Shown here: piece by piece, positions 1-7,584 of the stretch | Numbering within the stretch: the stretch's first letter is position 1 | How the letters are laid out: every line of letters starts with the position of its first letter | Assembly: GCA_002685655.1 (NCBI GenBank) | Contig: NYXM01000158.1 | Coordinates: 1 to 13,491 of the forward strand | Direction: 5' to 3' | From: Planctomycetaceae bacterium | Lineage (GTDB): Bacteria; Planctomycetota; Planctomycetia; Pirellulales; Pirellulaceae | Length of the DNA stretch: 13,491 bases | Notes under the pieces: model-generated | What the model was told of the DNA's origin: nothing | Seen by the model: only the letters and a program-made list of their open reading frames with translations | The model's database searches: none | Program-made: the position numbers and the translations under genes

Positions 1-123
1 GCCCAAAAGGGTGGCGCTGCACAGAAAGACGGCGCGGCCCAAAAGGGTGGCGCTGCACAGAAAGACGGCGCAGCCCAAAAGGGTGGCGCTGCACAGAAAG
101 ACGGCGCGGCCCAAAAGGGTGGC
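1..123 (+). repeat. 36-bp direct tandem repeat (about 3.4 copies) inside coding sequence
   Basis: Copies lie at 1-36, 37-72 and 73-108, with a partial fourth at 109-123. The three full copies differ only in their last base (g, a, g). Each unit contains two 18-bp halves encoding AQKGGA and AQKDGA. Downstream, at about 145-240, the same 18-bp units continue but with much more synonymous change. The near-identity of the first block suggests recent duplication or slippage. The array probably starts upstream of the window. Confidence 0.9.
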
Positions 124-249
124 CTGACGCCGGTCCAAAAGGCTGGTGGCGCTGCTCAAAAAGGTGGCGCGGCCCAAAAGGACGGTGCTGCTCAAAAGGA
201 CGGCGCTGCTCAAAAAGGTGGTGCGGCTCAAAAACACGTCCAGAAGTAG
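1..249 (+). CDS. C-terminal fragment of a hexapeptide-repeat (AQK[GD]GA) protein
   Basis: Only the last 82 residues are in the window. Frame 1 is open from base 1 to the TAG at 247-249, and the start lies upstream. The fragment is almost entirely a six-residue repeat alternating AQKGGA and AQKDGA, interrupted once by a short LTPVQKAG stretch (about residues 42-49), and it ends in HVQK. One Lys per unit against one Asp in roughly every second unit makes the tail net basic. It has no hydrophobic segment and should be disordered or extended. I do not recognise a family. A basic nucleic-acid- or polyanion-binding tail is possible, and so is a cell-surface linker, but neither is shown. The reading frame is confident because the repeat stays in frame for 240 bases and a terminator follows the stop. 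Confidence 0.8.
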   Translation, partial: AQKGGAAQKDGAAQKGGAAQKDGAAQKGGAAQKDGAAQKGGLTPVQKAGGAAQKGGAAQKDGAAQKDGAAQKGGAAQKHVQK

Positions 250-312
250 GTCGTGAGCTCGCTCCGCGTGCCCGATCGCTTGGCGTTGGACACGTATGAG
301 GTGGTACTTTAT

Positions 313-355
313 GAAGACGTCTCTCGCATTCATGCGTGAGACGTCTTCTTTTTTT
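313..355 (+). terminator. Intrinsic (Rho-independent) terminator after the repeat-protein gene
   Basis: An 11-bp perfect stem pairs gaagacgtctc (313-323) with gagacgtcttc (338-348). After one T-T mismatch a further 4 bp pair (325-328 with 333-336), closing a TTCA loop. Seven T residues follow at 349-355. This is a textbook intrinsic terminator for the gene ending at 249. It implies that the gene starting at 424 has its own promoter between about 356 and 411, where I cannot identify convincing -35/-10 boxes. Confidence 0.9.
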
Positions 356-411
356 GTTGGCGGGAATCAACATAAAGGCTTCATTGGAGGAAGGCAGGTG
401 TAAGTCAACAC

Positions 412-415
412 GGAG
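412..415 (+). promoter_or_regulatory. Shine-Dalgarno site of the transglutaminase-elicitor-like gene
   Basis: GGAG lies 8 nt upstream of the ATG at 424. It supports this start, which is also the one that gives the protein its signal peptide. Confidence 0.6.
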
Positions 416-423
416 AAAGCAAC

Positions 424-1551
424 ATGAAGGCTGCCAGACTCGTCATCGTCGTTAGTGTCGTTTCCGTTTTGCTGACCAGTATCGGTCAGGCTGGGACCAT
501 CAAGAAATCAGAGATCGAGTATCAGACGCAGAACTTTCGTCAGTGGTGGGACACTGAATTGCAATTGCAGTTTTCGGAATTGCCAACGTCTGGCAAAGTG
601 CCCAACTTTCGCGTCCCTTATTCGGGACACGATTATCCCGATCGAGGTGGCGGCACGATCAATGCGTTGCGCGGATACGATCGCGCATTTCATCAAGGAC
701 GGCCGCTCGCGACGGAATGGGAACGCGAGGATACTGGGCAGAATGGCCGGCAGCGACGTCCAGAATGGGTCCCCGGCGCAGGTTTCTTTCGCAATCTGCT
801 GGCTGGTATTGGCCCACGTGAGCCAGATGTTCCTGGCTGGTACGGCCATTGCAATGGTTGGACGGCAGCCGCGATTCGCCACGCGGCACCCGAACATAGT
901 GTCCGCAAGAACGGCGTACTTTTTTCGCCTGCCGATATCAAGGGCTTACTGGCCGAAATCTACATGTATAGCGATTCCGAGTTTCTTGGAGGCGAAGATT
1001 TTGCAATCAACCCAGCCTTGATGCACATCGTCGTCACGAATTGGCTGGGCCGCGGTTCACATCCCGTCGCCATTGAAACGACGTTGGGAGAAGAAAAATG
1101 GAATTACCCAGCCTATGCGTATGCGACGACCTTCGCCGAGCGTGACAGCCACACAATCGAAGTGAAAATGAACATAGCGTACTCGCTGAGCACGCGCCAG
1201 GAGTTTAACATCTCCCAACACATCAAACGCATCAAGTACTTCCATTACGAACTCAAGCTGGATGACGATGGCAAGATCGTTGGCGGTGAGTACTATCGCG
1301 ACAGCAGTCGGCTGGACATGCTGTGGATCCCCATGCATCCAGCTCAGGGAGGCGAAGAGGGCAACAAACGCGGCAATCCCCACGTTGATGTGAAAGAAGT
1401 CTTGGCGCTCTGGCGTTCGTCCGTATCTCAGGAGCTGCGCTCGAAGTGGTTCAATATTGACCCAACTGACGAAGATCGGATCGCCCCGACGGAAGATCAG
1501 GTCGCACCAACGAAGGAAGAGGAGACAGCTTCCGAATTGGTCGAGAACTAG
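424..1551 (+). CDS. Secreted transglutaminase-elicitor-like protein (GP42-type)
   Basis: A 375-residue exported protein. Residues 1-23 form a signal peptide (MKAAR, hydrophobic core LVIVVSVVSVLLTSI, likely cleavage after GQA). The core resembles the transglutaminase elicitor family first described in Phytophthora (GP42) and also found in some bacteria. The segment WYGHCNGWTAAA (139-150) would place the nucleophile at Cys143. It is followed by the family-like NGVLFSPADIKGLLAEIY (163-180), an AINP..MH segment (194-201), and GGEYYRDSSRLDMLWIP (287-303). Family members crosslink glutamine to amines through a thioester; crosslinking or hydrolysis of extracellular protein is inferred here, not shown. 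I cannot assign the acidic and His partners securely. The C-terminus from about residue 346 is an acidic, low-complexity tail with repeated APT. A 12-nt gap to the next gene indicates co-transcription with an S9 peptidase. Confidence 0.75.
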   Translation: MKAARLVIVVSVVSVLLTSIGQAGTIKKSEIEYQTQNFRQWWDTELQLQFSELPTSGKVPNFRVPYSGHDYPDRGGGTINALRGYDRAFHQGRPLATEWEREDTGQNGRQRRPEWVPGAGFFRNLLAGIGPREPDVPGWYGHCNGWTAAAIRHAAPEHSVRKNGVLFSPADIKGLLAEIYMYSDSEFLGGEDFAINPALMHIVVTNWLGRGSHPVAIETTLGEEKWNYPAYAYATTFAERDSHTIEVKMNIAYSLSTRQEFNISQHIKRIKYFHYELKLDDDGKIVGGEYYRDSSRLDMLWIPMHPAQGGEEGNKRGNPHVDVKEVLALWRSSVSQELRSKWFNIDPTDEDRIAPTEDQVAPTKEEETASELVEN

Positions 1552-1563
1552 CGAGGCAGTGCC

Positions 1564-3840
1564 ATGCGCAATAGATGTTTTCGCCAGCGCCCCGTTGGAA
1601 TCACATGGTTCTTCACCTTGGTGTTGCATTTGTTGTCCTCGGCGACAACATGGGGCCAAGGCACGGTCGCTGACTACGAGCGGGCTCGGGGGCTACGCGC
1701 AACCACAGCCAACACCGTCTTTCAGAGCGCCGTCAAGCCGCATTGGTTCGATCAGAGCACTCGGTTTTGGTATCGCACCGACTTACCGATGGACCACCAC
1801 AGTTTCTTCCTAGTCGATGTCGAGGCGGGAACGCGCCGACCCGCTTTCGATCACGCCGCTTTGGGCAAGGCTATCGCGGAGGCAACCAAGAAATCTGTCG
1901 ATGCACAGGCCTTGCCGCTGACCCGGTTGGAATTCACCGACAAGGCCAAAGTGGTCACGTTCACGGCCTTTGATGGGCGATGGCGATGCGATCTGAATAC
2001 CTATGTGCTGGCCAAGATCGAAGATGACGATTCCAAGCCTGGCAAAGACAATCCGCCACGCGACCGATCCAGCGGCGGGCGTGGCCGGAGTCGCGGTCGC
2101 AGTAAGTCACCGGACGAAAAGTGGGAGATCGTGGTCAAGGATCACAATCTTGTCCTCCGCGACTTGGCCGCCAACAAAGAGAGCCCGCTCACTTGCGACG
2201 GCACCGAGAACGATGGCTACGAGTCTCGGATTTACTGGTCACCAGATTCCCAAAAAATGGTGGCCATGCATACCAAGGCGGGTGACGATCGAAAAGTGTA
2301 TCTCATCGAGTCCTCGCCAAAAGACCAACTCCAGCCAAAGCTGCATTCTTATGACTATCTCAAACCCGGTGACGCCATTCCACAAACCACGCCACGGCTG
2401 TTTGACATTGCCCGTCGGTGTGAGATCGCCGTCGACACCAGTCGTTTCAGCAATCCGTGGTCAATTCGCCAGGTTCGCTGGCAGCCCGATTCGCGACGAC
2501 TGACGTTCGTCTACAACCAGCGTGGACATCAAGTGTTGCGGATCGTTGCCGTCGATGCGGACACTGGAGAAGCGGCCGCACTGGTCGATGAAGTGAGCGA
2601 AACGTTCCTTGATTATGCCAACAAACAGTACAGCCGATTTATCGACACGACGCACGAACTCATCTGGATGTCCGAGCGAGACGGTTGGAACCACCTCTAC
2701 TTGATCGACTCGCGAACCGGAGATGTCAAGAATCAGATCACGCAAGGGCACTGGATCGTCCGCGGCGTAGATCACGTGGATGACCAGGAGCGAAAAATCT
2801 GGTTTCGCGCTGGTGGCATCTACCCTGAACAAGACCCGTACTATGTCCACTATTGTCGAATCAACTTCGACGGCACGGGCCTGGTCATCTTGACCAACGG
2901 CAACGGCACGCATTCGGTCGACTACTCACCCGATCGCAAGTACGTAATCGACACTTATTCGCGAGTTGACTCGCCGCCCGTCACCGAATTGCGAAGGACC
3001 AGCGACGGCAAATTGGTCTGCGACCTCCAGCGAGCGGACGCCAGTCGACTGCTGGCGACGGGCTGGCGCCTGCCAGAACGATTCGTGGCGAAAGGGCGTG
3101 ACGGCGACACAGATATCTACGGTGTCATCTTTCGCCCGACAACATTCGACGCGGCCAAGAAATACCCTGTGATCGAGAAGATCTATGCCGGTCCTCATGG
3201 CGCTTTCGTTCCCAAACGGTTTTCCGCCTATCATTCCGCGCAGGCATTGGCGGAACTCGGATTCATCGTCGTTCAAATCGACGGAATGGGAACCTCCCAC
3301 CGCTCGAAGGCCTTTCACGATGTCTGTTGGAAGAATCTGGGGGATTCAGGGTTTCCCGATCGGATCTTGTGGTTAAAAGCCGTCGCCAAGCGGTACGCGT
3401 CGATGGACCTTTCGCGGGTCGGTATCTTCGGCGGCTCGGCGGGTGGCCAAAGTTCCACGCGGGCTCTCCTGGCCCACGGAGATTTCTATAAAGTCGGCGT
3501 TTCCGACTGCGGCTGTCACGACAACCGCATGGACAAAATCTGGTGGAACGAACTTTGGATGGGCTGGCCGCTTGGCGACCATTATGCCGAGCAGTCCAAC
3601 GTCACCAACGCGCATCGGCTGACGGGCAAGCTGCTGCTGATCGTCGGCGAACTTGACCGCAATGTTGATCCGGCATCGACGATGCAAGTTGTTAACGCGT
3701 TGATCAAGTCCGACAGGGATTTCGAGATGCTGGTCGTTCCTGGCGGGGGACACGGAATCGCCGAAAGCAAGTACGGGACACGCCGCCGGCGCGACTTCTT
3801 CGTCCGGCACCTGTTGGGTGTCGAGCCTCGCAGCAAGTAA
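1564..3840 (+). CDS. Secreted S9-family serine peptidase (DPP-IV-like)
   Basis: A 758-residue prolyl-oligopeptidase-family enzyme, close to the usual DPP-IV length. Arg-rich residues 2-9 and a hydrophobic stretch at about 11-29 form a signal peptide, so it acts outside the cytoplasm. Residues of about 35-500 form the N-terminal beta-propeller region (for example WSPDS at 225-229 and [13 protein letters not shown]), followed by an alpha/beta-hydrolase domain. The catalytic triad is visible: Ser625 in GGSAGG, Asp698 in GELDRNV (aligned with the Asp708 region of human DPP-IV) and His730 in PGGGHG. The segment [19 protein letters not shown] lacks the Glu-Glu motif that anchors substrate N-termini in true DPP-IV, so dipeptidyl specificity is doubtful. 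Residues of about 152-186 are a charged Gly/Arg/Ser linker. A GAGG site (1553-1556) lies 7 nt before the ATG. It is probably co-transcribed with the preceding transglutaminase-like gene. Confidence 0.9.
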   Translation: MRNRCFRQRPVGITWFFTLVLHLLSSATTWGQGTVADYERARGLRATTANTVFQSAVKPHWFDQSTRFWYRTDLPMDHHSFFLVDVEAGTRRPAFDHAALGKAIAEATKKSVDAQALPLTRLEFTDKAKVVTFTAFDGRWRCDLNTYVLAKIEDDDSKPGKDNPPRDRSSGGRGRSRGRSKSPDEKWEIVVKDHNLVLRDLAANKESPLTCDGTENDGYESRIYWSPDSQKMVAMHTKAGDDRKVYLIESSPKDQLQPKLHSYDYLKPGDAIPQTTPRLFDIARRCEIAVDTSRFSNPWSIRQVRWQPDSRRLTFVYNQRGHQVLRIVAVDADTGEAAALVDEVSETFLDYANKQYSRFIDTTHELIWMSERDGWNHLYLIDSRTGDVKNQITQGHWIVRGVDHVDDQERKIWFRAGGIYPEQDPYYVHYCRINFDGTGLVILTNGNGTHSVDYSPDRKYVIDTYSRVDSPPVTELRRTSDGKLVCDLQRADASRLLATGWRLPERFVAKGRDGDTDIYGVIFRPTTFDAAKKYPVIEKIYAGPHGAFVPKRFSAYHSAQALAELGFIVVQIDGMGTSHRSKAFHDVCWKNLGDSGFPDRILWLKAVAKRYASMDLSRVGIFGGSAGGQSSTRALLAHGDFYKVGVSDCGCHDNRMDKIWWNELWMGWPLGDHYAEQSNVTNAHRLTGKLLLIVGELDRNVDPASTMQVVNALIKSDRDFEMLVVPGGGHGIAESKYGTRRRRDFFVRHLLGVEPRSK

Positions 3841-3869
3841 ACAGATGCTGCAACCAGCAAGAGGGGCTG

Positions 3870-4976
3870 TCATAACTCGAGTGGAAAGTCGGTCAGACAC
3901 TCAACCCCGTCAAGGGTGACCACGTAATCGTTCTCGATCCGCATACCCGCCTGCAACTCAGGTGCGTACAACCCTGGTTCCACCGTAAATGTCTCACCTT
4001 CCTGAAATGTGTCATCCCAATTCGGATTCAAGTGTGGCGCTTCGTGCGGAAAGAGACCGATGCCGTGTCCCAGATGGTGATCGAAAACTCCGACGGGCGC
4101 TTCGTCGAGTATCGCCCGCACTTCACGAAACAATGCCCGCGCATTTTTGCCTGGCCGCACTTCGCGCTGCACGTGCTCAAAGGCCCTCATGATGAATTCC
4201 CAAGCAAGCTGTTGGGCGTCGGTGGGTTCTGCAACTGCAATGGTCCGCGCATTGTCTGCGAAATAACCACGAAAGGCGGGTCCCAGATCCAAGATGTAGA
4301 GTTCGCCCGCCATCGCGGAACGTCCCTTGCGCGGCGGACCGCCTCGAGAACCGCATTGATAGTCATTGCCGGTTCCGGTGAGCATTTCGCCGAACTCTTC
4401 CACCGCAGCGGATTGCAGTTCATTAAAGACGTGAAGTTCAGTGACGCCGGGCGCGATAATCTCTCTTGCACGCTCGTACATCCGCCCAGTTCCCGCGATG
4501 GCCTTCCGGATCAACGCCAACTCGTCCGGGTCCTTCCGCCGCCGTAGCGAGTACAAGGCCGGCTCGATGTCGAACAACGTCGCCTCAAAGTGTGAGCTCA
4601 GATATGTTCCGAACGTCGAGAATTCAACACCCATTCGGCGCGGTTGCGGCTGGCTGGCTAGCGCGGAAATCAGGACGTCCGTAGAGGCCTTCCGTTGATC
4701 ATTGCGCAACGTCGAACGCCACTGTGCTTCGTACGTTAGAACCTCGTCCGCCGCCGCGACTTCCGGCAGGCGTTGGGGAGCAACGAGGGTCAGACGCCCT
4801 TCGCGCGACAACGCCGCAACTGGCTGGAAAACCCACCGAAATCGTGGTCCGGCCAGATACTGTATGTGCTCGACCTGTGTGACGACCACCAAGTCCAAAT
4901 CGTGCTGCACCATCTGTTCGACCACGCGTTGCTGTCTACCTCGACAAGCAGCGATATCAATTCCTACATCGGTCAT
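3870..4976 (-). CDS. M24-family metallopeptidase, Xaa-Pro aminopeptidase-like
   Basis: A 368-residue cytoplasmic enzyme of the pita-bread fold, the usual size for bacterial PepQ/PepP-like proteins. A creatinase-type N-terminal domain covers about residues 10-140, followed by the catalytic domain. All five dinuclear-metal ligands can be seen: Asp230 (LDLGPAFRGY), Asp241 (ADNART), His304 (GHGIG), Glu333 (VEPGLY) and Glu348 (MRIEND). It is expected to remove N-terminal residues preceding proline or to cleave X-Pro dipeptides; the exact substrate cannot be read from sequence. The frame stays open to 5069, but the extra 31 residues are Arg/Lys-rich and unlike the family, so I start at MTDVGIDIA (ATG at 4976). 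The ribosome site is weak at both starts. Its 3' end converges on the S9 peptidase gene with 29 bp between them and no convincing terminator. Confidence 0.9.
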   Translation of the reverse strand: MTDVGIDIAACRGRQQRVVEQMVQHDLDLVVVTQVEHIQYLAGPRFRWVFQPVAALSREGRLTLVAPQRLPEVAAADEVLTYEAQWRSTLRNDQRKASTDVLISALASQPQPRRMGVEFSTFGTYLSSHFEATLFDIEPALYSLRRRKDPDELALIRKAIAGTGRMYERAREIIAPGVTELHVFNELQSAAVEEFGEMLTGTGNDYQCGSRGGPPRKGRSAMAGELYILDLGPAFRGYFADNARTIAVAEPTDAQQLAWEFIMRAFEHVQREVRPGKNARALFREVRAILDEAPVGVFDHHLGHGIGLFPHEAPHLNPNWDDTFQEGETFTVEPGLYAPELQAGMRIENDYVVTLDGVECLTDFPLEL

Positions 4977-5362
4977 GGGACACTCGCTTCGTCTAGTCTC
5001 TTTGGCACGGCCCCGTACTGTGTTTCCGCGACGTGCTTTGTGGGTAAAACCTGCCAACTTCGCTAGCATCAGCCGCCGTGAGGTTATCGTTGAGCCCGAC
5101 AGCTGACCAGCCCCCAGGTGTTATACACAAGTTCTTGCCCGCTCGGGGCGAGAGATGGGTAGTGCAACGAGGACCGGCCCCAAGTGCTGATTTCACTTTG
5201 CTGCTGGCATTCGGCGGCGACGCGTGCGGGTCAAGAGGGAAGGATGGCATCTCGTGGATCTGGCCTTTCTTGCGGATTCTGGTCACTTCGCCTAACCTAG
5301 GGAACCCTGGGAGTTGGATGTGATGAACCCCCTTCGCCGCCCATTTTTTGCATGCCCCGCTA
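4977..5362. other. Divergent intergenic region with no supported gene
   Basis: These 386 bp separate the minus-strand M24 gene from the plus-strand phosphatase gene, so promoters for both should lie here. I find no convincing paired -35/-10 hexamers; a TATA-like gttatacaca at about 5120-5129 lacks a well-spaced partner in either direction. Open frames on both strands (81 residues plus, 133 residues minus) show no family motif, signal peptide or ribosome site and overlap each other, so I do not call them. A small hairpin is listed separately. No tRNA-like cloverleaf is apparent. Confidence 0.6.
5133..5153. repeat. Short GC-rich inverted repeat (hairpin), possibly REP-like
   Basis: tcttgccc (5133-5140) pairs with gggcgaga (5146-5153) over 8 bp including one G-T wobble, with a GCTCG loop. 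No T-run follows on either strand, so it is not a normal intrinsic terminator. It could be a repetitive extragenic palindrome-type element or an mRNA leader structure. One copy in this window cannot decide. Confidence 0.35.
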
Positions 5363-6022
5363 ATGACTAGTCGGACCATCGCGATTGGCGACATTCACGG
5401 GTGTGCTCAGGCGTTGGCAGCGCTGATCGACGCGATCGCGCCGACCAGGGATGACGTCATTGTGACGCTGGGCGATTATGTCGACCGCGGACCCGACTCG
5501 AGAGGTGTCGTGGATTTGTTGATCAACCTGGCCGAACGCTGGCAGGTGGTCCCACTGCTGGGCAACCATGAAGCGATGCTCATCGACGCGCACGAGGCTC
5601 CCGAGTGTCGTGAATTCTGGCAACGGTGCGGTGGTTTCGAGACGCTCGAGAGTTATGGCGGTTCTCTGTCAGCAATCCCACCCATGCATTTGGATTTCTT
5701 CCACGGCTGCCGGCCTTTCTACGAAACCGACTCGCACTTCATGGTGCACGCGAACTACGATCCGATCCTGCCACTCGACGAACAACCGGCTCGGCTCTTG
5801 CTTTGGGAGCACGTTGTCTACACGATCCCGCCGCGTCACGAGTCGGGAAAAACAGCGATCGTGGGACACACGCCACAGATTTCTGGCGAAATCCTAGACC
5901 TGGACCATCTAATCGGTATCGACACCTATTGCGTAGGTGGCGGCTGGCTGACGGCTCTTGAAATCAACACGCGGCAGATCTGGCAAGCCGATCGAGAGGG
6001 CAGGTTACGAGAGAGCACCTAA
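5363..6022 (+). CDS. PPP-family metallophosphatase (Ser/Thr protein phosphatase or ApaH-like)
   Basis: A 219-residue cytoplasmic phosphoesterase, the size of phage lambda-type PPP phosphatases. The signature motifs are all present: GDIHG (Asp10, His12), GDYVDRG (Asp38, Asp41, Arg42), GNHE (Asn68, His69), a lone His129 in MVHANYD, and GHTPQ (His169). These bind the two metals and the phosphate. The family includes protein phosphatases and diadenosine tetraphosphate hydrolases; the short form here fits a lambda-PP-like protein phosphatase, but the substrate is inferred. I chose the ATG at 5363, directly before TIAIGDIHG. An in-frame TTG at 5348 would add five residues. Neither start has a clear ribosome site, so initiation may be SD-independent. 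The next gene starts 168 bp downstream. Confidence 0.9.
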   Translation: MTSRTIAIGDIHGCAQALAALIDAIAPTRDDVIVTLGDYVDRGPDSRGVVDLLINLAERWQVVPLLGNHEAMLIDAHEAPECREFWQRCGGFETLESYGGSLSAIPPMHLDFFHGCRPFYETDSHFMVHANYDPILPLDEQPARLLLWEHVVYTIPPRHESGKTAIVGHTPQISGEILDLDHLIGIDTYCVGGGWLTALEINTRQIWQADREGRLREST

Positions 6023-6047
6023 GGCGTGCAGCGCCAAACTCTCCCTG

Positions 6048-6079
6048 TCTCCCCATCTCCTTGTCTCCCCATCTCCTTG
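6048..6079. repeat. Perfect 16-bp tandem repeat, two copies, polypyrimidine on plus strand
   Basis: tctccccatctccttg occurs at 6048-6063 and again at 6064-6079. A degraded part-copy precedes it (ctctccctg, 6039-6047) and a fragment follows. The plus strand is nearly pure pyrimidine from about 6039 to 6085, and the minus strand has several G-runs. It lies between the phosphatase stop (6022) and the sulfatase start (6191). On the minus strand it reads as GRQGDGETGR, a low-complexity peptide I take to be spurious. Confidence 0.8.
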
Positions 6080-6190
6080 CCCTCTGCCGATTGCTGAATG
6101 TCGGCACAGAGTCTGATAGAATGCAATGCAAACGCAATATTGCGCAGCAGATCCCTGGCGTCCCCAGCCTTGATGTTTTCCGAGTTCACC

Positions 6191-7570
6191 ATGACCAACC
6201 GCTTGAATCTGGCTGCGACACTCGTCGCCTTGCTCTTCGTGTTACCCGCTGTCGGCGCTCCGCGGAAGCCCAACGTCGTGTTGATTTACACGGACGATCA
6301 GGGCAGTGTTGACGTGAATTGCTACGGTGCCGACGACCTCATCACGCCCCACATGGATGCGTTGGCGAGAGATGGCATCCGTTTCACTCAGTTTTATTCG
6401 GCGGCGCCGGTCTGCTCGCCTTCACGGGCCGCCTTGTTGACGGGCCGCTTTCCGCAACGAGCGGGCCTGCCCAGCAACGCCGGTTCGAAACCAGGCTCAG
6501 TCGGCATGCCCAGCGAACAGGTCACGTTGGCCGAGATGTTGCGCGATGCGGGTTATGCCACTGGACATGTCGGCAAATGGCATTTGGGATATGTACCGGC
6601 CACGATGCCTAACGGGCAGGGATTTGATTTTACGTTTGGCCACATGGGTGGCTGCATTGATAACTACTCGCATTTTTTCTATTGGAGCGGCCCGAATCGT
6701 CACGACCTGTGGCGTAACGGAAAAGAGACATGGGAAGACGGCAAGTTCTTTCCTGACCTCATGGTCCGTGAAGCCTGCGACTTCATCCAGCGCAACCGCG
6801 AGAAACCTTTCTTTCTGTATTGGCCGATCAACACGCCGCACTATCCGCTGCAAGGGACCGAAGCGTGGCGTGAAAAGTACACAGCCCTTCCGGCACCTCG
6901 CAGCAACTATGCGGCGTTCGTGTCGACGACGGACGAGCGGATTGGCCAATTGCTGGAATGCCTCGACGAATCCGGCTTGCGCGAGGACACCATTGTCGTC
7001 TTTCAATCGGATCACGGTCATTCCATGGAAGAGCGGACGTTTGGTGGTGGTGGCAGCGCGGGGCCTTATCGCGGTGCCAAGTTCAGCCTATTTGAAGGCG
7101 GGGTCCGTGTGCCGGCGATTATTCGCTGGCCAGGGCATCTTCCGGCGAGCCAGGTCCGCGAGCAGATGGCAACCTCCGTCGATTGGCTGCCCACGATTCT
7201 GCAGTTGTGCGATGTCACCACGCCGAGCCACAAGATCGATGGGCACAGTCTGGTTCCAATGTTGATCGACGCGACCGCTCGATCACCCCATAAGCAATTC
7301 CATTGGCAATCTGGACGCGGCCTCGCGGGCCAACCACAATGGGCCGTCCGGGAGGGGACATGGAAGCTGATTGGGAATCCGAAAGACACGAGTAACACGG
7401 CGCCGCTGGCCAAGGCCGACCGCCGGTTCCTGGTAAACCTGGCCGACGACATCGGCGAGGCACGCAATGTTGCCGACCAGTTTCCCGATATTGTCGGACG
7501 CCTCGAAGCCGCCCACGACGCCTGGCTGATAGACGTGAATTCGTCCAATGTCAGCGACACGACTCGATAG
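6191..7570 (+). CDS. Secreted S1-type (formylglycine-dependent) sulfatase
   Basis: A 459-residue arylsulfatase-family enzyme with an N-terminal signal peptide (MTNRLNLAATLVALLFVLPA, likely cleavage near VGA), so it is exported. The active-site signature CSPSRAALLTGR places the residue converted to formylglycine at Cys75. Other family residues are visible: Asp35/Asp36 (YTDDQG) and Asp274/His275 (SDHG) for the metal, Arg79, Lys129 and His131 (GKWHLG), His217 (NTPHYPL) and Lys297 (RGAKFS). It should hydrolyse sulfate esters, plausibly of sulfated polysaccharides as in other marine planctomycetes; the substrate is not readable. The frame extends upstream to an ATG at 6098, but the segment before 6191 would bury the signal peptide, so I use 6191. 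The maturation enzyme is not in the window. The decarboxylase gene follows after 14 nt. Confidence 0.93.
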   Translation: MTNRLNLAATLVALLFVLPAVGAPRKPNVVLIYTDDQGSVDVNCYGADDLITPHMDALARDGIRFTQFYSAAPVCSPSRAALLTGRFPQRAGLPSNAGSKPGSVGMPSEQVTLAEMLRDAGYATGHVGKWHLGYVPATMPNGQGFDFTFGHMGGCIDNYSHFFYWSGPNRHDLWRNGKETWEDGKFFPDLMVREACDFIQRNREKPFFLYWPINTPHYPLQGTEAWREKYTALPAPRSNYAAFVSTTDERIGQLLECLDESGLREDTIVVFQSDHGHSMEERTFGGGGSAGPYRGAKFSLFEGGVRVPAIIRWPGHLPASQVREQMATSVDWLPTILQLCDVTTPSHKIDGHSLVPMLIDATARSPHKQFHWQSGRGLAGQPQWAVREGTWKLIGNPKDTSNTAPLAKADRRFLVNLADDIGEARNVADQFPDIVGRLEAAHDAWLIDVNSSNVSDTTR

Positions 7571-7584
7571 CATTTGTCAATCAA

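Noticed and set aside
1..240. CRISPR-like array of 36-bp repeats
   Set aside because: The repeats are head to tail with no spacers, keep one reading frame and encode a hexapeptide repeat.
1057..1659. 200-residue minus-strand open frame
   Set aside because: Antisense to the transglutaminase-like gene and the start of the S9 gene, with no family motif.
3841..3869. Terminator between the convergent S9 and M24 genes
   Set aside because: Only a 4-bp gctg/cagc pairing without a T-run; too weak to call.
4977..5069. N-terminal extension of the M24 peptidase (31 residues)
   Set aside because: Arg/Lys-rich and unlike the family N-terminus; the internal ATG at 4976 gives a normal-length protein.
5090..5127. 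Sigma-70-like promoter (ttgagc and tataca)
   Set aside because: The spacing between the two boxes is about 26 bp, far from the usual 16-18.
5078..5323. 81-residue plus-strand open frame
   Set aside because: No recognisable motif, no ribosome site and composition unlike a folded protein; treated as chance.
4993..5394. 133-residue minus-strand open frame
   Set aside because: It overlaps both the M24 and phosphatase gene starts, has no motif, signal or ribosome site, and conflicts with another open frame on the plus strand.
6019..6273. 84-residue minus-strand open frame containing GRQGDGETGR
   Set aside because: The repeat peptide is a translation of the polypyrimidine tandem repeat, and the rest overlaps the sulfatase start.
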